The notes under the pieces: model-generated
The model's input: the letters and a program-made list of their open reading frames with translations, nothing else
Told to the model about the DNA's origin: nothing
Database searches by the model: none
In this document: one piece after another, positions 18,604-29,100 of the stretch
Numbering within the stretch: position 1 is the first letter of the stretch
How the letters are laid out: each line of letters starts with the position of its first letter
DNA from: Ruegeria arenilitoris
GTDB lineage: Bacteria; Pseudomonadota; Alphaproteobacteria; Rhodobacterales; Rhodobacteraceae
Assembly (NCBI RefSeq): GCF_013032445.1
Contig: NZ_WQCA01000005.1
Location: 1 to 64,000 of the forward strand
Direction of reading: 5' to 3'
DNA length: 64,000 nt
Program-made: the position numbers and the translations under genes

Positions 18604-20583
18604 TTACCGCCGTTTCGGCACAGAATTTCCTCCCTTGGCGGCAATTGCAGCCGCTCGAGCACGATTTTTCTTGCTATTGGGTTTGCCCTTTGGCGGCGGG
18701 GGACCTTTGGCGCCGCTGCTACGGGGTTTGGACCGCGCGTCTTTGCCTGCTTTGAAGCCAGCCTTCGGTTTACCCTTGGATTCTGATGCCGAAGGTTTCC
18801 GTTTTTTCAAGGGAGCCTGCGAAATCCGGTCTGTGCCCTTTGCACTAGGCTGTTGCACTGGCGATCGCTGGGGGTTGTGGCCCGAGTTACTGTCCTTCAG
18901 GCGCTTGCCCTCAGACGTCGTATTCGAACTAGTCGAGTGCGTGTCCACCTTACGACGACGTTGTTTGCCAACTGGCGAGCGATCAAACTTCGACCGTTTG
19001 GACGGGGGGAGGTCTGGTGCCGTGTCCAAACGTACAATGTCTTTTGATCCTTCTATCTTCATTTCCGGACCAATGGCCGCCAGAAATCCGTCAACGGCAG
19101 ATTTGCGGATTTCGACGTAGGACAGATCATCTGCTATGCGGATGGCGCCGATATCATCTTTTGTAATATTGCCCGCCTTACATACCATTGGCAGCAAGTG
19201 TCGCGGGGACGCGTTCTGGTTTCGGCCCTCTGACAGTGAAAACCAAACACTGGGGCCGAATTCTGCCCTGGGTTTGGGCTTGTCGACCTGAATCGCACTC
19301 AGTTCCTCGGGCGCGGAGTGGCGTTTCTGGTACTGGCGCAGATAAGCTGCAGCGATCTGATGAGGCGTGAATTTTTCAACCAGTTGGTCAATCGTCGGAC
19401 GTTCGCTTTCAGTGATGTCCGTGTTCCAATCTTCGGAAGCAAGCATTCGAACTTGGTCGCGTTCAGCCACGGCGTCAGCAGAAGGCGCGGACTCCCAATC
19501 TGCACTGAGTTTGGCGAATTTCAGAATCCGTTCCGCCTTTTTTCGGGACGAAGGAACAACAATCAAAGCACTTACACCTTTTCGGCCAGCGCGGCCTGTG
19601 CGGCCGGATCGGTGCAAGAGGGTTTCGTGGCTGTTCGGCAATTCGGCATGCACCACCAGATCAAGGTTGGGCAGATCAATCCCCCGAGCGGCTACATCGG
19701 TTGCGACACACACACGTGCCCGCCCGTCCCGCATGGCCTGCAGTGCGTTGGATCGTTCGCTTTGAGTTAGCTCACCAGACAGGGCCACGACCGAAAAACC
19801 GCGGTTCGACAACCTCGCGGTCAGGCGCGACACCATTGCACGGGTATTGCAGAACACAATGGCGTTGGGTGCCTCGTAATAGCGCAGCACATTTATGATT
19901 GCGTTTTCGCCATCGCGCGGGCCCACCATCATGGCACGATAGTCGATGTCTGCATGCTGGGTCTGTTCGCTTACGGTCGATACGCGCTCCGCATCGCGCT
20001 GATAGCTTTGGGCGAGTTTTGCAATCGCGCTTGGAACAGTGGCAGAAAACAGCAAGGTCTGACGGTCCTCGGGAGTTTCCTCGAGGATGAATTCCAGATC
20101 CTCACGAAAGCCCAGATCCAGCATTTCATCGGCTTCGTCCAGAACAACCGCGCGCACCTGGGTTAGATCGATGGAGCCGCGTATGATATGGTCGCGCAAC
20201 CGACCCGGGGTGGCGACAACGATATGCGAACCACGCGCCAACGCGCGGCGTTCGTCGCGCATATCCATACCGCCCACACAAGATGCCAGAAATGCACCTG
20301 CATCAGAGTAAAGCCACCCCAGCTCTCGTTTTACCTGCAATGCAAGTTCACGCGTCGGTGCGATGATCAACGCCAGTGGGGTACCCGACGCACCCAGTGT
20401 TTCCTCGTCGCCCAGCAACGTAGGGGCGATCGCCAAGCCGAAACCGATAGTCTTTCCTGACCCGGTTTGTGCGGAAACCAACAGGTCCCGACCTTCCAGC
20501 TCGGGTTGGGTGACTGCTTGCTGGACAGGGGTCAAAGCGTCATAACCCTTGCGGGCAAGCGCATCTGCGATGGTTTTTTTCAC
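18604..20583 (-). CDS. DEAD-box ATP-dependent RNA helicase (DeaD/DbpA-like)
   Basis: A 659-aa RNA helicase. The Q motif lies near residue 19, motif I AQTGSGKT at 38-45, Ia PTRELA at 76-81, II DEAD at 149-152, III SAT, and VI HRSGRTGRAGR. A DbpA-type RNA-binding domain follows at about residues 450-535 (LLPMVCKAGNITKDDIGAI). The last 120 residues are a low-complexity Lys/Arg/Ser/Pro tail ending KRR, typical of alphaproteobacterial DeaD homologues. Likely roles are ribosome assembly and mRNA decay, especially in the cold. It is monocistronic and marks the housekeeping edge of the accessory block to its left. Confidence 0.92.
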   Translation of the reverse strand: MKKTIADALARKGYDALTPVQQAVTQPELEGRDLLVSAQTGSGKTIGFGLAIAPTLLGDEETLGASGTPLALIIAPTRELALQVKRELGWLYSDAGAFLASCVGGMDMRDERRALARGSHIVVATPGRLRDHIIRGSIDLTQVRAVVLDEADEMLDLGFREDLEFILEETPEDRQTLLFSATVPSAIAKLAQSYQRDAERVSTVSEQTQHADIDYRAMMVGPRDGENAIINVLRYYEAPNAIVFCNTRAMVSRLTARLSNRGFSVVALSGELTQSERSNALQAMRDGRARVCVATDVAARGIDLPNLDLVVHAELPNSHETLLHRSGRTGRAGRKGVSALIVVPSSRKKAERILKFAKLSADWESAPSADAVAERDQVRMLASEDWNTDITESERPTIDQLVEKFTPHQIAAAYLRQYQKRHSAPEELSAIQVDKPKPRAEFGPSVWFSLSEGRNQNASPRHLLPMVCKAGNITKDDIGAIRIADDLSYVEIRKSAVDGFLAAIGPEMKIEGSKDIVRLDTAPDLPPSKRSKFDRSPVGKQRRRKVDTHSTSSNTTSEGKRLKDSNSGHNPQRSPVQQPSAKGTDRISQAPLKKRKPSASESKGKPKAGFKAGKDARSKPRSSGAKGPPPPKGKPNSKKNRARAAAIAAKGGNSVPKRR

Positions 20584-20966
20584 GGCGGAAATTCTCTGTA
20601 TGGTACGGGCTGCACGTCTTTGCAGGTTTGCAATCGGCGCATCATCCGAAATTAAAGATCGCTCTTTATCGGCTGTCTTTCGGTTTGTATAGGTGCGGCT
20701 TCACGTTAGTTGCGGAAATTAGCCTGTTTGACAGAAGCAGAGGCAGGCGCCGCAACACCTAGTCTTTTGCTTTCGACGAAAAAGACGCGCAGCGCAACGC
20801 GCCACCGGGGTTCAGTCTGCCATCTGTATAGCAAATAAAGCTGCCGCTTGCCCTGCGCTTTAAAAGCTTAGGTCTTTCCTCCAGAAACTAACCTGCGATG
20901 ACACTATCGCCTTTCATTTAGTCAAGCGATATGCTGCACTGCAGAAGGGTTTTGGAGGCTTTGCAC
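20584..20966. other. Intergenic region between divergent helicase and parA-like genes
   Basis: The region holds the promoters of two divergent genes. No conserved ORF or clear hairpin was seen. A longer helicase 5' UTR, common for deaD, is possible. Confidence 0.4.
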
Positions 20967-21605
20967 ATGAGCGGTCGGATCATCTGTGTGGCGCAGCAGA
21001 AGGGTGGGGCGGGCAAGACGACGCTCGTATCAAACTTAGCAGTCGCGTATTTGGCGGAAGGTAAAAGCGTCGCGCTATTCGACACGGACCCTCAGGGCAG
21101 CCTTGGAAAATGGCTGGATATTCGCGAAGAGACACTTGGGGAAAACCAAAGACTCTGGTTCTCTACAGCAACAGCTTACGGGATTTCGCGCGCAATCCGA
21201 GGTGTGGATGGTGAGGCCGATGTTATTCTGATCGATACGCCACCCAAAGCCGATAGTGATGTTCGATGGGTTCTGCGCGAGTCTGATCTGGTGCTGGTTC
21301 CTGTTTCAGCCAGCCAGGCGGATGTCTGGGCGACCCACGACCTCTTGGACCTTGCAGACCGGGCTGGAAAGCCAACGCATATTGTCATGAACCGAACGCG
21401 CGCAGGTACGCGGGTTGGCGAGGAAGTCGCAAAATCAGTGGCCGAGCTTGAGGCGCAGCAGTTGCAGTCATCGCTTGCAAACAGAGTGGTTTACGCGGAA
21501 GCGCTAGGTCGTGGTCTGGGTGTGGTCGAAGCGAAAAGGAACAGTTCCGCATCGGACGAAGTGCGTGCGCTCGCTGATGAAGTGTCTGCCATTTTGGAAT
21601 TGTAA
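20967..21605 (+). CDS. ParA/MinD-type ATPase
   Basis: A 212-aa deviant Walker ATPase. KGGAGKTT spans residues 12-19 with the signature Lys12, DTDPQGSLGKW is the A' region, and DTPPKAD is Walker B. The start is the ATG at 20967, which has a GGAGG upstream; the frame is open for 12 more codons. It is short and solitary, with no parB or parS nearby, so it more likely positions a cellular cargo (for example PHA granules, chemoreceptors or a surface machine) than a plasmid. The phasin gene next door makes granule partitioning worth considering, as inference only. Confidence 0.85.
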   Translation: MSGRIICVAQQKGGAGKTTLVSNLAVAYLAEGKSVALFDTDPQGSLGKWLDIREETLGENQRLWFSTATAYGISRAIRGVDGEADVILIDTPPKADSDVRWVLRESDLVLVPVSASQADVWATHDLLDLADRAGKPTHIVMNRTRAGTRVGEEVAKSVAELEAQQLQSSLANRVVYAEALGRGLGVVEAKRNSSASDEVRALADEVSAILEL

Positions 21606-21821
21606 ATCAGTTTTTGCGCGACAGTGTTTTGGCACCTCGTTAAGGCGACGGTGTGATAAAGAGGGTCGCTTAGAAAACTGCATCCGCAAGCGTCGGTGCC
21701 GAAGCTACACCGATTGTTGACGCGTAAACTTTTGGAAAGAAAAATGTCGGCAAAATTTGCTTGGCGTAGTCGCGAATTTTCCGTTTTGCAGAGATTTTAA
21801 CAGGATCGTTGAAGAATCCGA

Positions 21822-21847
21822 AAGGGCAGATCCGGTGATCTGCCCTT
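21822..21847. terminator. Perfect 11-bp hairpin between convergent genes
   Basis: AAGGGCAGATC and GATCTGCCCTT pair perfectly around a CGGT loop. It lies between the convergent parA-like and phasin genes and has short T-rich flanks on both sides, so it may end transcription in both directions. Confidence 0.75.
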
Positions 21848-21901
21848 AAGGTACGCAGTCCGTCGAATGAGACGGAGAGGCTCTAGTTCTCTGTCCGACA
21901 A

Positions 21902-22342
21902 TTAAGCGGCTTTAGCCTTGTCGGCAATCGGGGCCGTCTTGCTGGCAACATTGTTAAAAGTTGCTGCGTCATTGGCGATGCCATTTCCGGCGGAGATCAG
22001 CAATTCGACGGTGTCCATTTGGGCCTTTTTTGCCACCTCGGCGAAGGCAAACATCTTTTCCCCAGCAGTTTCTGAAACGCCTGAAACAAAGTTGGCGTAG
22101 GCTGCCGCGTATTCGGCTGGATCGGTCTTGGCCTTCGACACTTCCGTCAGCTTGGCGATGGTATCTTTAGCCCACAGATTGGTTATTTCAGTCGATTTTT
22201 CAGCAGCTTCCAAAGCTACGCGTGACAGTTTCTCATTCAACGATACGGATGTGTTGTACGCGTCTTCAAAGGCTGCGGCATTGAAGGGAAATGCCCCTGC
22301 TACATCTTTCAAAATCGCAGACAAGTTTTCAATCTTTTCCAT
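21902..22342 (-). CDS. Phasin family protein
   Basis: A 146-aa all-helical protein rich in Ala, Lys and Glu (EDAYNTSVSLNEKLSRVALEA, AYANFVSGVSETAGEKMFAFAEVA), matching the phasin_2 type. It would coat polyhydroxyalkanoate granules. The start is the ATG at 22342; a frame to 22426 exists, but the extra 28 residues are unlike phasins. The C-terminal Lys/Ala-rich tail (ADKAKAA) is usual. It is followed by the hairpin at 21822-21847. Confidence 0.85.
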   Translation of the reverse strand: MEKIENLSAILKDVAGAFPFNAAAFEDAYNTSVSLNEKLSRVALEAAEKSTEITNLWAKDTIAKLTEVSKAKTDPAEYAAAYANFVSGVSETAGEKMFAFAEVAKKAQMDTVELLISAGNGIANDAATFNNVASKTAPIADKAKAA

Positions 22343-22649
22343 TGACGTTCGTCCTAACCTTATCGCGGGCCCACCCCGCAGTGTCTCTAACTGAGACTCT
22401 ATGCTCTCTGCACTGCAGCAACGCAAGTGGAAAAGTTTACCTTACGGAAGGTTGGAAAAAACCGACGTGTTTATAGAGGCTTGTTTCTTCGCGTAATGTG
22501 CTTTGGCTTTTGGGCGCGCCGGCGGTTGTTTCGAATCACCCATGTCAAAAACTGGTTAGAATGATCCGTCTACACGGGGAAGACGCCCAGCTTTTCACCT
22601 GAAGGCCTTCGCATTCATCGATACGTAATGTCGGCTTACTACAGCCACG
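22343..22649. other. Intergenic region, phasin upstream
   Basis: It contains the upstream region of the phasin gene and the tail of the PLD gene. I see no gene or clear regulatory structure. Confidence 0.4.
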
Positions 22650-24182
22650 TTAAAGCTGAGAGCCGATCGGTAGAATACTCAGAAAACCTGCTACTAAGTG
22701 GTCCCAGGCTGAACCTGTGGGTTCGGAGTCATATTCAAGGATTGTGCCATCCTGGTCCCGCGTCCTCCACTTGAGCTGGCCGGCAGGCTCCAATGTCACA
22801 TGATATGTATATGCGGGCAGGGCTTCATCCAAAGCGCCCAAGGTTTGCGCCGTGAGCGCAGGCGAGTCGATTAGAATGCCCATTTCGGTGTTGATATTGA
22901 CCGAACGCGGGTCCCAATTGAACGAGCCGACAAACAGGTACCGGTCATCGACGGCGAAAGCTTTGGAGTGCAGGCCGGAACGGGACTGAGCCCAGTTGAT
23001 GCCACGAGGCTGAACCTGATACGCGTCGGGCCGCAATTCGTAAAGTTCAACCCCGCCACGAAGCAGTGCCCGCCGTTTCTTGGCGTAATGCGCATAGACC
23101 GGTGCGACGTCGTTTGAGGCCAACGAGTTGGTCACGACTTTCACGTCGACGCCGCGGTTTTCCAGTTCGGTCATCCATCTCACGCCGTTCTTTCGTGGTA
23201 CGAAATAAGCCGAAACGATATGCACCTCACTGTCGGCATTTTCGAAGTATGGGAGCAACTGCGACGCAAGGATCGGGTCTGAATTCTCCAACCCCGCAGC
23301 TTTGGACGGAGGATCCGCATATAGTTTCGCCGGGACCCAATCCAGAGCGAGAGCGCCGTCCGCAAAATTCTCCTTGGCGGATTTTCTTAAGGCTGCGCCG
23401 TATTGAGTTTGTTTCGCCTCTTCCACAAGTTCGTTGAGCCTGTTTCGCGCGTCGCTCAGGCTAAAGGCCTCTGGCTCTCCAACAACTACGCGGGCAGGAA
23501 CCGCAAACTCACTGTTCCAGTATGCGTCAAAGCTTTGCGATACGTCCCTTACAACGGGGCCTGCGGCCAGAACGTCCAGATCCGCGTAGTTCATTTCTTT
23601 CCGCGCAAGGAAATACTCGGCCCCGATATTTCGCCCACCCACAATCGTAAACATGTTGTCCGCAGTCATGGACTTGTTGTGCATTCTGCGATTGATGCGT
23701 TTGAAGTCTGTCAGACCCGCAACAAGCAGGCTTTGGTCCCGCCAAAAGGGGTTGAACAGCCGGATTTCAATATTGTCGTGATAGTCCAGCGCTGCCGTCA
23801 TTGCGTCATAGCTGGACGTGTCCATGTCATCTAACAGCAGGCGGACACGCACGCCCCGATCCGCTGCCTGCAAAAGACTGGCTGCGAAGAGGTGACCCGT
23901 TGGGTCGTTGTGCAGAAGATAGTATTGAGCGTCAATCGTCTGCTCTGCTGCGGCCGCCAAAAGCAGCCTTGAAACCAGAGCTTGTTCTCCGTCGCTGATC
24001 AGCTTGACACCTGATCGTCCGTCTTTGGGATCCCCAAGCCGGTTGGACACCTGCCCAAGCGCAGTATTGGAGTTTGCTGGTACAGAAGCAGTTACGGTCT
24101 TTTCATATATGCGAGCTTTAGGAGCGCAAGCACCAAGAACCAGCGTGCAGCAAATACAGAACACGATAGCCCATGGTTTCAT
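22650..24182 (-). CDS. Phospholipase D-family lipoprotein (cardiolipin synthase-like)
   Basis: A 510-aa protein with two HKD half-sites: HNKSMTADNMFTIVGGRN and HSKAFAVDDRYLFVGSFN. The first lies in the N-terminal half and the second in the C-terminal half, as in bacterial cardiolipin synthases and PLD-like phosphatidyltransferases. A lipoprotein signal (lipobox LGAC, Cys19) places it on the periplasmic side of a membrane. The substrate is probably phosphatidylglycerol or a related lipid; nuclease activity is less likely given export. It is monocistronic. Confidence 0.85.
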   Translation of the reverse strand: MKPWAIVFCICCTLVLGACAPKARIYEKTVTASVPANSNTALGQVSNRLGDPKDGRSGVKLISDGEQALVSRLLLAAAAEQTIDAQYYLLHNDPTGHLFAASLLQAADRGVRVRLLLDDMDTSSYDAMTAALDYHDNIEIRLFNPFWRDQSLLVAGLTDFKRINRRMHNKSMTADNMFTIVGGRNIGAEYFLARKEMNYADLDVLAAGPVVRDVSQSFDAYWNSEFAVPARVVVGEPEAFSLSDARNRLNELVEEAKQTQYGAALRKSAKENFADGALALDWVPAKLYADPPSKAAGLENSDPILASQLLPYFENADSEVHIVSAYFVPRKNGVRWMTELENRGVDVKVVTNSLASNDVAPVYAHYAKKRRALLRGGVELYELRPDAYQVQPRGINWAQSRSGLHSKAFAVDDRYLFVGSFNWDPRSVNINTEMGILIDSPALTAQTLGALDEALPAYTYHVTLEPAGQLKWRTRDQDGTILEYDSEPTGSAWDHLVAGFLSILPIGSQL

Positions 24183-24203
24183 CAGCTTTCTCCAACGTTT
24201 GCC

Positions 24204-24476
24204 TTACAGGTGACTACGCTTGGAGGCACGATTGCAAGTTTGTTCAAGCACCCACCGACGTGTTTCGTCAGGCAGTGTTGCTTCCGCGAAGCTTTTCCAG
24301 ACGAAACTTCCCATCGGGAAACTGTCCTTGCTGAAGGCTTGATCCGGGCTGCGCAACACGTGATTGTCTAATGCAGCACCAAATCCGAACGGCGTGGGAT
24401 CGTGACCATAAGGTTTGGTGGCTTCAACTAAGATCAGAGAATTCAACAGGCATTTCTCATCGCAGGCTGCGGCCAA
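24204..24476 (-). CDS. Small unrecognised ORF, possibly a gene remnant
   Basis: A 90-aa open frame beginning with TTG, upstream of the PLD gene on the same strand. Its composition looks protein-like (CLLNSLILVEATKPYGHDP, DETRRWVLEQ), but I recognise no family. It has no clear ribosome site. It may be the C-terminal end of a decayed gene. It is the only candidate in the 460-bp stretch 24183-24642. Confidence 0.3.
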   Translation of the reverse strand: MAAACDEKCLLNSLILVEATKPYGHDPTPFGFGAALDNHVLRSPDQAFSKDSFPMGSFVWKSFAEATLPDETRRWVLEQTCNRASKRSHL

Positions 24477-24642
24477 TTTTGCGGTTTAGGTGGCCCTGCC
24501 TGATGCTTGTTTAGCATTGTCGACTGCACTCGCCAGTGACTTCCAGCTAGGTTGATTTTTGCAGCAACGACATTTTACCCTGATTGAGAAGATAGATGAC
24601 TTTCAACGTGTCCTCTCCAAGCAGTAGATTGCGAAAAACACT

Positions 24643-25533
24643 GTGGAAACAAAGCCCGCCACCACAATAATTGCTGATATTTCGGATAGCACTCCGTTTT
24701 ATGAGTCAATGCGGGACGATCAAGCGCAGAGGTTGATACAATCAGAAATTGACCGCCTGAGAGAAGTGGCGAATTCTTTTGGAGGCGTTCCGGTCGGGCA
24801 AAAGGGTGATGACGCCCTATGCTATTTTATGGATCAGGATGCTGCGGTTAAGTCCGCTTTGGAGATGATCAACAAGCCGCATGGCACGCTATTGTCAGTG
24901 CATGCTGGGGTACATCATGGCCCCGTCGTTTTTGCGGAGAATGGCATTTTTGGCGAAACTGTAAACCTTACGGCCAGGTTGGCTGCGGCGGCTAACCCGG
25001 GTGAGGCTTGTGTCAGCGAGACCGTTGTCAGCAATCTGAAACCCGATGTCAGGCAGTTGCTCGCCCCGATTGGCCCGCTTCGCCTGAAAGGTGTGAGTGA
25101 TCCTGTGAAGGTATACTCTTTGCAAGTTCCCACAGACGGGATGAGTACCGTTTTGCATCTGCCAACATTTTCCGACCGTAATGGGAGTCGTGAGGGGCAG
25201 AACGAGAATTTTGCACTCGTGCTCTACCATGACAACCACTCGTGGCGTTGCCGTGAAGGCGATGAAATAAAGATCGGCAGGTCCAAAGACTGTGATGTTG
25301 TTATGCCTCAACCGTGGGTATCGCGGTTGCACGCGGTTCTTAGCATGAAGAATGGCAAGCTCATGCTGACCGACCGGAGTTCTTCGGGGACATATGTAAA
25401 GGTTGAAAACGCACGGGAAATTCAGCTGAAGCGGGAAGCCGTCATGTTGGCGGACAATGGGCTGATTTCACTTGCCCTTCCTATTCAGCACGCGGATGCC
25501 CGACCTTTAGAATTCGAAATCGTGCGTCGCTAG
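24643..25533 (+). CDS. Class III adenylate/guanylate cyclase with FHA domain
   Basis: A 296-aa protein. Residues 1-165 form a class III cyclase domain: metal Asp in IIADISDSTPFYE, second Asp in GQKGDDALCYF, and FGETVNLTARLAAAANPGEACVSE. Residues 195-280 form an FHA domain (KIGRSKDCDVVMPQPWVSRLHA, SSSGTYV), which binds phosphothreonine. The start is GTG. The gene precedes a Ser/Thr kinase and a phosphatase, so the FHA domain probably reads phosphorylation made by that kinase. Whether the product is cAMP or cGMP, and whether the shortened domain is active, is not settled by sequence. Confidence 0.82.
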   Translation: METKPATTIIADISDSTPFYESMRDDQAQRLIQSEIDRLREVANSFGGVPVGQKGDDALCYFMDQDAAVKSALEMINKPHGTLLSVHAGVHHGPVVFAENGIFGETVNLTARLAAAANPGEACVSETVVSNLKPDVRQLLAPIGPLRLKGVSDPVKVYSLQVPTDGMSTVLHLPTFSDRNGSREGQNENFALVLYHDNHSWRCREGDEIKIGRSKDCDVVMPQPWVSRLHAVLSMKNGKLMLTDRSSSGTYVKVENAREIQLKREAVMLADNGLISLALPIQHADARPLEFEIVRR

Positions 25534-25646
25534 CTTCTTTAGAAACTGGATTTCAGAGTTCTGTGTCAAAAGTCTCAGAAGGAAACTTCTGTTTCATGCT
25601 AAAGTCATCGTGAAGTGTGGATTTCAACGAAGTTCAGGAGGGAAGC

Positions 25647-26108
25647 ATGCCATTGAATTCTTCGAGCCAGTTGTGTCACGGCGCTTTAGCTTTGGGGGCG
25701 GCTGCTGTGTTTTTCGTTGCAGAAGCCGTAGCGCAATCAGCTATGCCCAACGCCTGTCCGGTGGATGGATGCGAAGTGCGAATAGTGTCCGTCGAAAAAA
25801 ATGGTGATGAACTTTCAATCACCTACGAGTCGAACTTTACACCGGACGTATCCAAGAACCATTTCCATGCATGGTGGGGGGAAAGCTACAATGTTGAGCA
25901 GGTTGGCCGGAATGCTCAAAGCGAGTTCGATGTCGAGCAAGGCCGCTGGCACCGGCACGATGAGTATCCGACTTATGTGACCAAAGAGGCTGCCTCAACC
26001 TCAGCGCGCGATGGGGCCACAACAATGTGTGTCACTGCCGCCGACAGGGATCACAACATTCTGGACGCGACCAAGTATCATTGCGTGGACGTGCAAGAGC
26101 ATCTCTAA
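25647..26108 (+). CDS. Exported protein of unknown function
   Basis: A 153-aa protein with a signal peptide (hydrophobic GALALGAAAVFFVAEA, cleavage near AVAQ-S). The ATG at 25647 is preceded by GGAGG; the frame is open back to 25617. The mature part has three or four Cys (CPVDGCEV, TMC, HCVD) that could form disulfides, and a His/Trp-rich middle (NHFHAWWGESYNVEQ). I do not recognise a family. It sits 15 bp before the kinase gene, so it is probably in the same operon and may be the periplasmic partner or ligand of the membrane-spanning kinase-STAND protein (inference). Confidence 0.7.
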   Translation: MPLNSSSQLCHGALALGAAAVFFVAEAVAQSAMPNACPVDGCEVRIVSVEKNGDELSITYESNFTPDVSKNHFHAWWGESYNVEQVGRNAQSEFDVEQGRWHRHDEYPTYVTKEAASTSARDGATTMCVTAADRDHNILDATKYHCVDVQEHL

Positions 26109-26123
26109 AGTAAGGGGTGTGCG

Positions 26124-29100
26124 GTGAGTTTCCCTGCTTTTATAGGTCGTTATGCCGTAGAAAGGGAAATCGCAAGTGGCGGCTTTGCGGCCGTCGTCCT
26201 TGCGCGGGATGAGGAACTTGAAGTCCCCGTTACGCTCAAAATTCTTCACGCAAACCTTGCCTCCAATGACAAGGTCATCACCCACTTTCTCGAGGAAGCG
26301 CGGTTACTGAGGCGCATTCGGTCCCCGCGTGTTGTATCCGTTCATGATGTGGGGCGGCTGGAAGATGGTCGGCCTTATTTCGTCATGGACTATGCCGACC
26401 GGGGCACTTTAGCGGATCGCCTCAAACGGTTGCAGCCAACAATTATCGCACAGCGGGATGGCGTGGGCGTCTTGATTGATGCGCTGGCAGATGGGTTGAC
26501 AGCGGTCCATGAGGCGAACGTCGTACATCGCGATGTCAAACCGGCAAACGTGCTTTTGCAACGCATCAAACGCCAGAGAGAGAATGAGACCGAGGAGTCT
26601 TTCACTTCTTTGGTCGAGCCGGATGAGAGAGTGTTTCTGGCAGATCTGGGAATCGCAAAGGACATGGCCATTGGCGTCACTGGGGCGACGATGATGGCAG
26701 GCACGCCGCTTTATCAGGCGCCGGAACAGGTTGAAAGCGGGCAACCCGTTACTCCGATGACGGACATTTACTCGGCGACGGCGCTGATGTGGCACGTTTT
26801 GACAGGCCGAGCGCCGCCACCGTTTCATCGCGTCGCTGAGCACTTGCCCGGATTGCCCGAGATGTGGCGCGATTGCATTGAGCACGGGATGGCGATGGAT
26901 CCTGAGGCCCGGTTTCAGGAAATGGTATCCTGGCGCAGCGCAATGAATGATGCGTTGGATCGGGACCGGAGAGAAGCCGCGTCGGAGGCTGTGACGCAGA
27001 TTTCGGAAGGTGGCATCGAATGCCCATACAAAGGGTTGGTGGCTTTCCAGACTGAAGACGCCGGATATTTCTTCGGTCGCGAAGACTTGGTTGAAGAACT
27101 TGTGAGCCGACTTCAACAAAGTCGCATTCTGGTTTTGGGGGGGTCTTCCGGAAGTGGCAAGTCATCGGTTCTCCGCGCTGGGCTGCTTCCCGCTTTAACT
27201 GCGAATGCTATTCCCGGAAGTGACAGTTGGCGTGTTTGTGTTTTCACCCCCGGCCGGGATCCCATGACAGATCTGTACTTTCACCTCATTGGGGACAATT
27301 CAAATCTCACTGCTCAGGTCTCATTGGATGATTTTATTGCTTACCCCAGTGCGGCGCGACGTCTAGCGACGGCAAATGAAGGCGAGTTGCTTATCTGTAT
27401 AGACCAGTTTGAAGAGCTTTTTACCCTGGTCACACGGGAACGCAGAAACAAATTCATCGAAGCACTGTCTGCGATGACCGACCCCGCAGATAGTCGGGTA
27501 CGAATTGTAATCACAATACGTGCAGATTTTTATGCTTCGTGTGCCGAGATACCCTGGCTTGCTGATCGAATTTCGGAAAACCAACTTTTGGTTGGACCGA
27601 TGACGCGGCCTGAGCTGCGTCGCGCAATAAGTGAACCTGCCCGAGCAGCCGGGTTGCACATGGACAGATCGCTGATAGACGCAATTGTTGATGAAGCTGG
27701 CAAGGAAGCTGGATCGCTACCCTTGGTGGCGCATTCGCTGTACGAAACCTGCATCCGCCGCAAGGGTGCGACGATGTCTCTGGACTGCTACCGAGAGGTA
27801 GGTGGCGTGACTGGCGCAATAAGCCAGACGGCGGAAACGCTTTTTTCAAATAGCTTCGATGACAGGCAGCAAAAAGCCACGCAGCGGTTGTTTTTGCGAT
27901 TGGTGACACCCGGAGAGGGGACACCGGATACACGCAGGTTGCTTCCGATAGATGAGGTTGAACAAGACGTTGAGCCCGATACCACCCAGAGAGTTGTCGA
28001 AGCTTTGACGGATGCACGCCTTCTGACAGTGGATGAAAACAACGTGCAAATCGCGCACGAAGCCCTGCTTCGCACATGGCCAAGATTGACCTCTTGGATA
28101 GAAGATAGCCGAGACGACCTGCGAATGCGGCAACGTATTCAGCATGACGCCGCTGAATGGGAGAACGATAACCGCGAACCTGATTTGTTGTACCGCGGAA
28201 CACGGTTACTGGCTGCCGAGGAGTGGTCGGCGGAAAACGAAAATGTACTGGGAAAACTCGAGCGGGAGTTCCTCATACAAGCGCGCGACGCGCGGGAGAG
28301 CGCTCTGGCGGCGTCAGACCGGCGCAGACGGCGGCGGCGGCTTTTTTATCAGGTCGCGGCTGGGGCTCTGGCTGCTTTGACTATTGGTGCGACCGGGGCT
28401 TCAATCCTGGCCATTCGTGCCTCCAATCTTGCTGAAAGTAACCGACAGATAGCGGTCGCGGCGACTGCAGAAGCCAACGAACGTTTTGCGCGTGCGCTTG
28501 GGGCGGCCGCAAATGGGCTATCCCAATCAGATCCGTTGCTCGCCCTGTCCCTCAGTGCGGAATCTATCACGCGGGCCAACTCAGCCAGTTCCACGTCCGA
28601 AGCGCGCTCTGCTATGCTATTGGCGCGTCAGAAATTAACCGAGCCAGGCTTAATCCCCTTAGGAAGCCCATTAACGGTCGGAGACGCCCAGACCATGGAT
28701 CTTGATGCGGCAGGCCTGAGGGTGGCCGTCGGACTGCGCGATGGGCGGATTGTGATTTACAGCACCAAGACAGATGAAGGTGTTCTGGCGGAACTGGTTG
28801 GACATTCCGGAGGAATCCGTGATCTGGCATTTTCCCCGGACGGGAACTTTCTGCTGTCGGCAGCAACCGACGGGGATGTGCGATTGTGGGATGTCGGTCC
28901 CTCTCGGTATGGTCCGGTCACGACGCTGTTTTCCGGCGATGATGTGGCGTTTGGCGTGGCCTTCGATTCAGTTGGAAAACGTGCCGCTTCCGCAACCGGG
29001 GATGGTACGGTACGTCTTTGGGATATTTCGACTGGAATGCAAATTGGTCCGCCATTGGCGGAAGAACAACTGGGGTTCAAAAGGGTTGCGTTTTCCCCGG

